This document shows positions 53,321-63,021 of a stretch of 64,000 nt of DNA, in pieces. Positions within the stretch are counted from its first letter, which is position 1, and each line of letters opens with the position of its first letter. The position numbers were made by a program, and so were the translations under genes. The notes under the pieces were generated by a model, which was given only the letters and a program-made list of their open reading frames with translations, was not told the DNA's origin and ran no database searches. Location: NCBI RefSeq assembly GCF_963678635.1, contig NC_087068.1, positions 43,115,649 to 43,179,648 on the forward strand. The letters run 5' to 3'. This DNA comes from Symsagittifera roscoffensis. Taxonomy: Eukaryota > Xenacoelomorpha > Acoela > Convolutidae.

Positions 53321-53790
53321 AAGAGTGACATCCATTGATTTAGTTAACCAATGTTTTAAGATTTTTTCGTGGATTCCGCTGACAATGGTTGAATATTTTC
53401 TTTTAAATTCCGCATGTACATATGCAAGTTCAGTAATAAACAAATTTCTGAATTCCTGTACAGTTGGCAGATTCCGCTTAGAAATTGTGCGGATTCCAAT
53501 TACATTTGCGGATTCAACTTACATTTTGCGGAATCCACTTACAGTTGCAGAATCCAGAACAACTAGCTAGAATTGCTTGGTGCGAAATCCACAACAAATT
53601 AAATGTGCCGACAAAATTTATGTTACAAGTATATATACGCGGAATCCACGTAAATCTTGTAAGTGGAAGCCACTTACAGTTTGGAGCATGTTTAAATACT
53701 TGTCTCTGGAAACCAGGAACAAACAGACACAAAATTTTGCGCCTATCCAGTGCACAATTTGGCCTCGTAATGGTTGCAAAACATTGCAGG

Positions 53791-54602
53791 ATGTATAACA
53801 TCTCAATATTTTTTTTAAACTTTCAATCACATTATGATTAAATTTAAAAAATTGCGGTGGACGAGAAGTAGCACAAAAACCTGCTTCTTTTTCCAATCAG
53901 TTTGTTAAGCAACTTTGGCTTTGAATGTGTCGTACAACTCAAGTCAATAGCCACAAAAAATGTCAAATGGTGATTGATGCTTTCTGAATTTTTAATAACT
54001 TAATAACTGCGTAACCTGAATTGAAATTCATCTAATTCTTAACGTACTAAAAGACTTTTAAGGTATTTTAAGGTACGTTTTGGATGGCTTTGGCCCAAAA
54101 AAAGCGTTTTTTGGCAAGAAAATCCCCTTTCTGGCTGTCCCCTAAAATTGTTATATATTAGCTCCGAAGTTAGGTCGCTTTAGTAGTAAATCTAGGAGCA
54201 GTCATATCCTATAGGTGGCAAGGAAGAAGAAAAAAGCTCCTAAACTCTTCAAAAATTTGGATCTAATTAGATTTGAAACCACTTAATGAAGTTAATATAG
54301 ACTTTCAACTGCGGTAAGATTTAAGATTATAAAACAGAATTTGACAACAGGACTGACTGCTTTTCTGATTTGAGAGTAAGTGCAAACCAGCGCCAAACAA
54401 CTTAACTTGATCATTCAAACCAACGACCTATCGATACTGCGCAAAAAAAATAAAGAACAAATTTAATTTAAAATTATTTTGAAGCGTGTCTTTTTACTGG
54501 CGACTCACATAACTATTGATAATTAGTTACTTAGTTCACAACAACCATGTAAAAAAATAATTTTGTTTACCTTTGTTGTCCAGTTTTGTGGCACTTTTCA
54601 AG
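53791..54602. other. Upstream region of the GST-like gene
   Basis: No gene recognised. 54070-54225 is weakly like the hAT MITE interior (TTTTTTGGC..., ATATATTAGCTCCGAAG...). The promoter and 5' UTR of the next gene should lie here. Confidence 0.35.
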
Positions 54603-54681
54603 ATGTTCAACAACAATCCTCCTGTGTTGAGCGGAACAGATAGATGGACTACAAACTATAAGAACGATTTTCTCCATAATG
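54603..54681 (+). CDS. GST-like gene exon 1 (probable)
   Basis: ATGTTCAACAAC... encodes MFNNNPPVLSG then DRWTTNYKNDFLHN and ends in phase 1 before GTTAGT at 54682. The next exon needs exactly one carried base, giving Asp. No other upstream ATG exon was evident. Confidence 0.65.
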
Positions 54682-57600
54682 GTTAGTTTATCTTCAGCAG
54701 GGGCGAATATAGAACTTTAAACAGTGGGGGTCGATTTTCCAAAAAAAAACATTGATTTTCCGACCTGTGTCAAAAGCGCGCCCATATTGATTTTCCGACC
54801 TGTGTCAAAAGCGTTCCCCATCCAAATTTAGCGTCAATTGCGGCCAAATGCGCCGTTAGTAAAAATAAACGGTTGTTGGACCACAAAGAGATGTCGTAAA
54901 ATATTACCAAAAGGTTATCCATTGGGTGGTCAAGGGTTCGAAACTCCGAGGAAAGGAAGGTTTACACCCCCTTCGCCCTCTTATCTGCTTCTGATCTTTC
55001 GGCCCGTAGTAGCGCTTCATTTAACGCACTTCGTTTTTTTGTAGTTTCAAGTGATTTTGTTCAAATAATTGAGGGTAATTTCAAGACATTTTCATTTATG
55101 AGCTGAAATTTGAGATCGGAAGACCCTGACGGGTTTTCCTTTTTTTTTCCAGATCGGATCAAGAAATTTAAAATGACAGTGTTTTGTGTTGTTTCTAAAA
55201 GTTAATTTTGACAAAATTCAAATAGTTGAAATCAAGAAGTCATAACATGTTCAAGCCAGAAAGTAGGTTTCATGCGCGGTTATGCTTAGCGGATAACAAG
55301 TTGAGAAAATCGAGAAGAACTTAAGAAATAACAAGAAGATTTTTTTTTCTAAAGCAAACACTAATCCATAGACCTAGAGGGCAAACGGAACATTCAGGGC
55401 TTACCCGGATACAAACAGTTTTGCTTTACTAGCAATTTGAACGGAATGGTTTTCGTTTAGATTTGTGGTAATGTAAATACTAGCTGTTTAAAAAAATTTT
55501 CTGCCATTACTTGCTAATTTATAAACATTAACGTCTAATTGTTGAAATATTAAGATGAACTTCACTAATTTTGCAATTAATTGGTTTTTAATGGGTATTT
55601 TTGTCGTGTGTTTTCCATCCAATAATCCAGCATTTTTATGAACACTTTTATCTTACCAATTTTCTCAAAAACATTTTTATTACACGGGTCTTTTCTGTTA
55701 CACGGCCCAAACTATCAAACTTGTCAATTAGGCCTGTTTGTATTGAAAACGCTGAGAACTATTTTTGCTTTTCATTATACTTTCAACCAAGCATATTTGA
55801 TAAGCATTATCAAATTTTTTCTATAGATTTGGGCCGCATAACAGAAAAGGTCCGCCAACACTAATAAAACAAGACTGCTCGTATCAGGGCAAAGCCCTGG
55901 ATGTTCCGACTGCCTTTTGAGGTTTCATGAGCAGTAATAACAAAAAAAGTTAAATATAAAATAAAATGAAATTTTTTTTTTATTTGAAAATTTTTATGAA
56001 AATCTACCCCCCACACGCCATATAAAGTACAAAAAGATAGATTTCGCTCCTATCATTATACCAATTATGGCATATAAGCTTTCTTGAACCAATTTGGAAC
56101 GATTTTTAAGGCGGATTAAATCTCCGCTTACGCGTTAATAGCGCGAAATATATCGCGCGTTAATTGTTCCAAATTTGCCAAAATGGCAATCTTTAAACCC
56201 CCATAACTTAACAAAAAATGGTCACAGGTGAAATATCTTTTCAAATTTAAGCTCAGGACAACAATAGATTTTGAATGATATAAAAAAATTCCGTCAAAAA
56301 TGGCTCGTTAAAAAGTCGAAATTTGTCTGAAGAAAAAAAAACCCACCCCGAGCACAAATATTCCGTTACTTTCATATCGAAAGTCGGAACAATAAGCCAC
56401 CGCTCCCTAAATTATACTTATCGAAATTGAAGAAAACCATTAGCTATTTTATTTTTAGTTCATGTCCTCTGCACGTCATTGAAGTTTTTCAAATGGAATC
56501 TCAAAATCGCTAGAGATGGCTGAGCAAAAAAACGCTTTCTTTTTCTTTTTATTTTGTGTAGAAGTAGCAATAATATTCCATTTGATTTAGTTGGACTGAA
56601 TCACCTGAGGCTTGCTAATTGTTATGATATTCGAAACGTGAGGTATATTTTTGCCTAGGATGTTTTTTTATTCAGACCGATTTTAAGAAAAATTTACAGC
56701 TTGTGGGTATCTATTCGGAAACCATCGGGTTGCCAAGCGGATATGCTTGCACTACAGTAAATGGCGAATGGTTTTGTTTTCCTACTCGTATCTAGTTAAT
56801 TTAATACGCGAAATATTCATGCGTGGCAAGTTATCCGCTCTCAGAATCGATCCAAATGGAATTGGGGCAAACTAGTTGGTCTTATTGTTAAAGTTATCAT
56901 ACCAAAGGGAGGATCTTTTGGAAAGTTTTGGCAACCAGAATTGAGGGGGAGGGGCGGTCGCAAACCCTGCCCCCGCCCTCGGAAGCTACTGCCTTTCAGG
57001 CAGAAATTTTTTGACTGCAATGAAAGAAAAACTCAATTTCATTATTTGAATGAATGGGAATCTTTTTGTAAAGTTACTGAAAGTCGCACGCAATCAATTT
57101 TAGCTGACTGTACAACATTAACTCGACAACAAATTTCGACGCGCAAACAAAATGCAATTGGGCTAATACGTGTTGCGTGCATGTCATCTCAAAGAACGCC
57201 TAAGAGAGTTTTAATTTTTAATTTATATACAGATTGCTAAATGACACATTAATATGCTACGCGACAAAAATTAGGGTCAAAACATGTGAAAAAAGTGAAG
57301 GCGAAACGTTAAGGGTTACTTAAAAACATTTTAAAAATATGTGTAGCCCCCCTTTCCAGGCTCGGTCCGGGCTTCAGTGGGCTTTATTTTGATTTGTATA
57401 CTTGCTAATTCAGATGTGCGCTTTGTGTCTCCTCGATACCAGCAGAGACCGAAAGAGCAGCCAGCCCCCACCCCCAGACCCACTGGGCGGAGACACTTCC
57501 CCAACAGCCAAATAGCCCACTCCTCCCTCAACTTCTCAACCGGAGAACAGTTACCCCCAGGAGTCCTTCTGAGGTAAGAGAAACAAATTAAAACAATCGA

Positions 57601-60075
57601 ATATTTCTACTCTTTTTCCTTTTCTCCCCACGACCACCGATTTTATGATGTAACGAGTGGTTTTACAAGGTTAAATATGAAGACTAAATATGTTTGGCCT
57701 AGCCTAATTAGTCCACATGCCAATTTTAATAACGATCGGACAATGAGAACAGTAACTTTACTAGAAAAAAATAGCAGTTGGGGGGGGGAGGAAAAAGAGC
57801 CAATATTTCTCCAAATGAACGTTTTTTAAAGCATCATCGCTAACCTGATTCACCTAACAAACACAACATGGTCAGATATTCTGCAATAAGACCTGAAATC
57901 TTGGATTTTTTTTTCAAATAGTTTTCTAGACTTCAAGGTAATCTGCATTCTGGAAATATATAAGAAAGAAAACTCTCTTGTTAGAGTGTTGCTTCCATAT
58001 CTCGATCTCTTGCCGTATGAAGTTACAAAAACGTTTTTGAGCCCATGCATTCAATCGTTCTCATGAGCAGAAATGTAATCACGCAACATTACATAATGAC
58101 GTGACCTTTTTACTGATTTCCTTATAAGGTCAATCGGAAGTGAAAGTGGAGATCAGTCGGGGTTCAACAGTGGTCCGAACAGTCACTTCGCCTCGCCCGC
58201 CGGGTCTCCGAGGAAGGTTGCAAGACTGTCTGGATCTGTGCAGCCTCCATGGGGAGTTCAATTCAGAAATGTGAGCACTGTTGATTTGAGTCTTACTTTG
58301 ATTTAAAGCTTTCTAAGTGCGGCAAATTTTAATAGAACAGCTTGAGCAAAAATGTGAAACTTTTGACTAAAACCAACCAAAACCATCCTTATTTAAAAGC
58401 AAAACAAAAATTAAGACAAAAACTTTTAATCTTGGGGAAAAATCGGAAATTCTTTTATGTCGGAACTTAAAAATTTTCGACGATATTTTAAATAAAGAAG
58501 GAAAACCTGTCTAGAAAACCCTTTTGATCCACCTGGCGCAAAATAAAACCTACTAAAGAACTTACCCTTCCTCGTTTGCGACAAAGGAGGTAGTTAAATC
58601 TATCCGTTTGACCTTGTATGACCCCCAATTTGGACTGTGTTGCAGGTGGTGCCTATAACGGTGTACCAGAGTAGCAGTCACGCCTCGTGTGGGGCAGTGG
58701 GCATGTTGGTCAGACTGCTGGGTTTGAGGGCCAACTACGTGGAGGTCAACATCATGGCTGTCAGTATAGTCAGAGTCACTTTATTCGCGTTCAATTTGGG
58801 CAATTTTTGGATTCTTTGAACATTAACAACCCCTGGTTTTGAGGCTTGCTTACTGACGGGAAAATATATTCATAATTACTCATAATTACTCATAATTAAT
58901 TATAATTTTTTCATAATTACACAGTGAATCATTCAGATTTTGTTGGTCCAATGAATTTCCCGTTTGACATTAGTGGGTGTTTTTGCTGTTTATGGAAGAA
59001 AACGAAAAGATTCCTTTTTAGTGGTGCCATAATTCCACTCTAAAACTCGTCAAATTTAAAACTGGGGTATCAAATTTAGTGTCCCTTGACTACCTGACAA
59101 CTTGTTTATTTTTGATACATAACGAAACGACAGATAATGAAATTATTAGATAAATTGTAAAGTAGTTTTTACCAATATTGTCTTTGTAATAAAACCAAAT
59201 TCAAATTAAAGAAAGCAGCAAATTGCCTAGCTGGATAATTGCAGCCTTTCTTAGATTTTATTTGTACTGAAACTTCAGGGTGAAGAAAAGTCTGAAAAAT
59301 TCCGCCAAACTATCAACCCAGCCGGAACACTTCCTGTGATAAACGACGAGGGCTTCAAACTGTCCGAACACAGAGCCATCCTGCGCTACTTAGTGACCAA
59401 ATATGGGTACAAGAACAACTCTCTCTACCCAGAACACTTACCCACTAGAGCCAGGATAGAATCATGGTTAGATTACGACATCGGGACTCTGAGCCCGGCT
59501 GTGAATGAGTTTGTCGGTCCTTCTCTCGTGAGACAGTCCGGAGACGGGAGCCAGAGCAACAGCGAGGAGCGCCAACGAAAATTGGAGGTAGGTTCTAATT
59601 ATATGAACGAGCTTCTAGGTTCAAATGCAAATCAGATTTAAAAGATCAAGAAATTTTTAATTCATTTTCAAACTGTTTCGTTTTATTTGAAAAATTTTCT
59701 ACAATTTTGATTATTTGATGTCTGTTAAAACCATATGCTAACCATATACTAAAAATGCAGTGGTAAAGCAGTGCTAAAACGGGGAAATGAAACATATTAA
59801 AGCTGATCATTTTTCAGAGATAAAATTTTTACTGTTTTCAGGCTGTGTTGGATCACCTCAATTCCCACCTTCAAGTATCTTCCTACATCTGCGGATCCCA
59901 ACTGACTCTAGCTGACATCTCTCTAGTGTCCACTCTCGCACTGTTAGATGCGGTTCGATTCCCGCTAGGACCCAACAGGTCTTCTCTGAACGCATGGATG
60001 CTACGAATGAAGGGAATTAGACAGTTTCAAGACAGTTTTGGACAGTTTTACGCAATCATGGGGTCCATGAATTGA
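54603..60075 (+). CDS. GST-fold protein with long disordered N-terminal extension, six coding exons
   Basis: Spliced from 54603-54681, 57414-57573, 58129-58270, 58646-58759, 59279-59587 and 59842-60075: 1038 nt, 345 residues, all phases matching. Residues 1-126 are polar, Pro/Ser/Gly-rich and unlike a GST. The thioredoxin-like GST domain covers about 127-212 (VPITVYQSSSHASC..., cis-Pro in TLPVI, SEHRAILRYLVTKYG). The all-helical C-domain covers about 213-340, with the N-capping TLAD in GSQLTLADISL. It resembles the theta/delta-type cytosolic GSTs, in which Ser is catalytic; a Ser in SSSHASC may serve. The usual E/D-S-x-A-I glutathione motif reads EHRAI, with His for Ser, so glutathione binding is uncertain. 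Exon 1 is my choice because its phase and donor fit; it is the least certain part. AATAAA lies at 60446. Confidence 0.85.
54697..54981 (+). mobile_element. hAT-type MITE, degenerate copy
   Basis: Starts CAGGGGCGAATATAGAAC; CAGTGGGGGTCGATTTTCC, GTCGTAAAATATTACCAAAAGG and GGTCAAGGGTTCGAAACTCC follow, then CCCCCTTCGCCCT. It contains a short internal duplication of ATTGATTTTCCGACCTGTG. Confidence 0.6.
55868..56396 (-). repeat. Family H, most complete copy
   Basis: About 529 bp. On the element (minus) strand: a 5' TTGTTCCGACTTTCGATATG with CTTTCGATATGAAAG hairpin; GTGCTCGGGGTGGG; ATGGGGGTTTAAAGATTGCC; the palindrome GCGCGATATATTTCGCGC; a T-rich stretch; then the 3' end GGCAGTCGGAACATCCAGGG with the perfect hairpin CAGGGCTTTGCCCTG and ATACGAGCAGTCTTG. 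The TGTTCCGACT and AGTCGGAACA words near the two ends are inverted to each other. No ORF. Confidence 0.8.
56888..56993 (+). repeat. hAT-type MITE, 3' end fragment
   Basis: AAAGTTATCATACCAAAGGG, TTGGCAACCAGAATTGAGGG and CCTCGGAAGCTACTG match the last 100 bases of copy 3 (46875-47290). Confidence 0.65.
57414..57573 (+). CDS. GST-like gene exon 2
   Basis: Acceptor TAATTCAG at 57413, donor GTAAGA at 57574. Encodes VRFVSPRYQQRPKEQPAP... and LNFSTGEQLPPGVLLR, polar and Pro-rich. The ATG at 57414 is in another frame and closes quickly, so an upstream exon is required. Confidence 0.78.
57574..58128 (+). other. GST-like gene intron 2
   Basis: 555 bp. Carries, on the minus strand, a third copy of the TTGGTCTTCATAATTAACC family (about 57625-57800) also found in AGBL4 intron 2. 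Confidence 0.65.
58129..58270 (+). CDS. GST-like gene exon 3
   Basis: Encodes SIGSESGDQSGFNSGPN... to PPWGVQFRN, low complexity. Acceptor TATAAG at 58128, donor GTGAGC at 58271, phase 0 at the end. Confidence 0.8.
58271..58645 (+). other. GST-like gene intron 3
   Basis: 375 bp, GT-AG; nothing recognised inside. Confidence 0.7.
58646..58759 (+). CDS. GST-like gene exon 4
   Basis: Encodes VVPITVYQSSSHASCGAV... to YVEVNIMA, the first strand-helix-strand of the thioredoxin-like domain. Donor GTCAGT at 58760. Confidence 0.88.
58760..59278 (+). other. GST-like gene intron 4
   Basis: 519 bp, GT-AG. A CATAATTACT short tandem repeat (about four units) lies at 58871-58922. Confidence 0.75.
59279..59587 (+). 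CDS. GST-like gene exon 5
   Basis: Encodes GEEKSEKFRQTINPAGTLPV, SEHRAILRYLVTKYG, LYPEHLPTRARIESWLDYD and onward to RQRKLE: the end of the N-domain and start of the C-domain. Donor GTAGGT at 59588. Confidence 0.93.
59842..60075 (+). CDS. GST-like gene exon 6 and stop codon
   Basis: Encodes AVLDHLNSHL..YICGSQLTLADISL and ends IMGSMN with TGA. Acceptor TTTTCAG at 59841. Confidence 0.93.
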   Translation, partial: AVLDHLNSHLQVSSYICGSQLTLADISLVSTLALLDAVRFPLGPNRSSLNAWMLRMKGIRQFQDSFGQFYAIMGSMN

Positions 60076-60445
60076 TTGAAAAAACAATTATTCAGCAAGT
60101 TAACAACAAAAGCTATGATTATCTCGATTTTTCTATCGCATGTTAATTCTGGATGAAAAATTTTCCTTGACAATTAGTAGTTTATAATGATATATACGGT
60201 TTTAACAAACATTCAAAAATGATGCAGATTTTGAATAGTAGTTGAGTGTGGCTGTTGCGTGAATTTCGGCTATTTAATAGAACAGAAATGAATTACTGGG
60301 TAAAAATCTAATTACCGTCAACGTTTAGATAAATATCTTTTTCAAAAATAACGATATTTTATAAACTGATAATGATATTTGATTACTTGGTGGATAAGTA
60401 ATCAATTTTAACTTTCAAGTACATTCGTCAGAAACTTAATTCAAC

Positions 60446-60451
60446 AATAAA
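60446..60451 (+). terminator. Probable poly(A) signal of the GST-like gene
   Basis: AATAAA 371 bases after the stop codon; a second AATAAA is at 60497-60502. Confidence 0.5.
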
Positions 60452-60703
60452 CATTAAAATGGCCTTCTTCATTCAAAATTTTTGAAACACAGTTTTAATA
60501 AAACAAGTCAAGTATGCCTTTGATTTTTTGCATGTGCTTTATGAGAATGTGAGCGGTTCTGTGGGTAAGAGCAGGAACCCCCCAACTATGCGAGAGATCT
60601 ATGCAAACTACTACTGCTCCCCGCAATAAAACCAGTTCAATCACATAGCACGAAAGCTGAACATTATCACATAAGAATGAACCACGAATTCGGCTGAAAA
60701 TGT

Positions 60704-62830
60704 GTGTCAACCATCCTAATTTGACCCATCGAACCCCCACCCCTCACCGCAGTGTAATCAGCAAAACTCAAAAAAGGCAGGATGACAAAACAAAACAAGG
60801 ACTACCAAAAAAAATTTCGCAAAACAAAAATAAATAACTATTCCAGTAAAACTATAAATTTTTTCACTAGTTTTGTTAGTTTTATAAACACATGGTTAAG
60901 ACACAGAGAATTAAGAACTGGCAGAAGTCCGTAAATCGCGGTTAGATAAACAAAATTGCGAAGTCTTAGGGATCACGTCCAATCGCAGTTTGGTTGTTGT
61001 TTTTTTGCCGATGCTTTTTTTCTGGTTGTTCTGGTTGGCCCTGAAAAAGTTCTAGAGTGAAATAATTCATCAAGAAATATCTTATGATCTGAGGAATGTG
61101 AACATATCTAGCAACTAAACTAACTAACTAAACTAAGTGTCACAGTTGCGAATTGATAATGGGATAAAAATGGATTAGTTACGAGTGTTATTCAGCCACC
61201 GAACCGCCACCGAATGGCGGTTCGGTGAGGGGTGGCGGTTTGATAAAATGGATTTGTTACGAGCAATTTTGTTTTTGTAGCCGCGAATTACGGACTTCTG
61301 CCAGTTCTCCATTCTCTGTGGTCTTAACCATGTGTCTATAAAACTAACAAAAACTAGTGAAACAAATTATAGTTTTACTGGAATAGTTATTTATTTTTCT
61401 TTTGCGAAAATTTTTTGGTGGTCCTTGTTTTGTTTTCTCATCCTGCCTTTTTTGAGTTTTGCAGACTAAACTGCTGTGAGGGGTGGCGGTTCGCTGGGTC
61501 AAATTAGGATGGGTGAATTGATAATTGGATAAAGTTATCAATCGGCCACCGAACCGCATCGAAGCGTCACCCCTCACCCCAGTTTAGTCAGCAAAACTCA
61601 AAAAAGGCAGGATGAGAAAACAAAACAAGCACCACCAAAAAAATTTTCGCAAATAAAAAATAAATAACTATTCCAGTAAAACTATAATTTTTTCACTAGT
61701 TTTTGTTAGTTTTAAAAACACATGGTTAAGACCACAGAGAATTGAGAACTGGCAGAAGTCCGTAATTCGCGGCTAGAAAAAAAAAATTGCGAAGTCCTGG
61801 GAATCACGTCCAATCGCAGTTTGGTTGTTTTTTATGCCGATGCTTTTTTTTCTGGTTGTTCTAGTTGGCCCTGAAAAAGTTCTAGAGTGAAATAATTCAT
61901 CAAGAAATATCTTATGATCTGAGGAATGTGAACATATCTAGCAACTAAACTAACTAACTAAACTAAGTGTCACAGTTGCGAATTGATAATGGGATAAAAA
62001 TGGATTAGTTCCGAGTGTTATTCAGCCACCGAACCGCCACCGAATGGCGGTTCGGTGAGGGGTGGCGGTTTGATAAAATGGATTTGTTACGAGCAATTTT
62101 GTTTTTGTAGCCGCGAATTACGGACTTCTGCCAGTTCTCCATTCTCTGTGGTCTTAACCATGTGTCTATAAAACTAACAAAAACTAGTGAAAAAAATTAT
62201 AGTTTTACTGGAATAGTTATTTATTTTTCTTTTGCGAAAGTTTTTTGGTGGTCCTTGTTTTGTTTTCTCATCCTGCCTTTTTTGAGTTTTGCAGACTAAA
62301 CTGCGGTGAGGGGTGGCGGTTCGATGGGTCAAATTAGGATGGTTGAATTGATAATTGGATAAAATTATCAATCCGCCACCGAACCGCATCGAACCGTCAC
62401 CCCTCACCCCAGTTTAGTCAGCAAAACCCAAAAAAGGCAGGATGAGAAAATAAAACAAGCACACCAAAAAAAATTCGCAAAAGAAAAATAAATAACTATT
62501 CCAGTAAAACTATAATTTTTTTCACTAGTTTTTGTTAGTTTTAAGACCACAGAGAATTGAGAACTGGCAGAAGTCCGTAATTCGCGGCTAGAAAAACAAA
62601 ATTGCGAAGTCCTGGGAATCACTTCCAATCGCAGTTTGGTTGTTTTTTATGCCGATGCTTTTTTCTTGTTGTTCTGGTTGGCCCTGAAAAAGTTCTAGAG
62701 TGAAAGAATTCATCACGAAGTATCTTATGAGCTGAGGTATGTCAACCTATCTAACTACTGAACTAACTAACTAAACTAAGTGTCACACTTACGAATTGAT
62801 AATTGGATAAAATTGATTAGTTACGAGTAT
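60704..62830. repeat. Tandem array of about 830-bp units with long inverted arms
   Basis: GAGGAATGTGAACATATCTA recurs at 61091 and 61921 (830 apart), and a diverged form at about 62734. Each unit holds arms of about 250 bp in inverted orientation (for example 60704-60965 against 61258-61515), and the GC-rich hairpin CACCGAACCGCCA / TGGCGGTTCGGTG (61197-61227 and again 830 later). Short open frames here are by-products of the repeat and not genes. Confidence 0.85.
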
Positions 62831-62840
62831 TAAGAAAGCT

Positions 62841-63007
62841 TGACAAATACTATAACCTTACAACAGATTTCAGAGAGTGGCAAGACTAATACATTCAGTG
62901 TGGTTTACACGGGATTCCTGTCCCGACCTTGAACTGCCAGGTGACTCTCGTATTAAAAACACCAACACAATAGGTTACGGATAATTACAACCGTTTTTTG
63001 CGTATCA
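62841..63007 (-). repeat. Possible LTR of a third retrotransposon, cut by window end
   Basis: 167 bp from TGACAAATAC to GCGTATCA. On the minus strand it is preceded by AAAAGGGGGAACA, a good polypurine tract. The other LTR would be outside the window, so the ends are provisional. Confidence 0.45.
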
Positions 63008-63021
63008 TGTTCCCCCTTTTA

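Larger units (their letters stand above)
52191..53790. repeat. 1.6-kb repeat block with inverted ends and inverted 20-bp minisatellites
   Basis: CATTACGAGGCC (52201-52212) is inverted at 53761-53772, with similarity continuing for about 25 bases. Inside, units of about 20 bp, TGGAATCCACAAACTGTAAG, occupy about 52380-52590. The inverted version (GCGGATTCAACTTACATTTT) occupies about 53470-53560. Between them are two other low-complexity repeats. Not coding. Confidence 0.7.
54682..57413 (+). other. GST-like gene intron 1
   Basis: 2.7 kb. It holds a degenerate hAT MITE (54697-54981), a 3' motif of family H (about 55388-55430), a full family-H copy (55868-56396), a family-H fragment (about 56805-56885) and a truncated hAT MITE end (56888-56993). 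The open frame at 56941-57240 overlaps the last and is not considered a gene. Confidence 0.65.

Noticed and set aside
56941-57240. 99-codon open frame in GST intron 1
   Set aside because: Its start lies in a hAT MITE fragment and no domain or homologue is visible.
61344-62628. Three similar 74-77-codon frames on the minus strand
   Set aside because: They are copies of the same tandem repeat unit and contain no domain; shared ORFs reflect duplication only.
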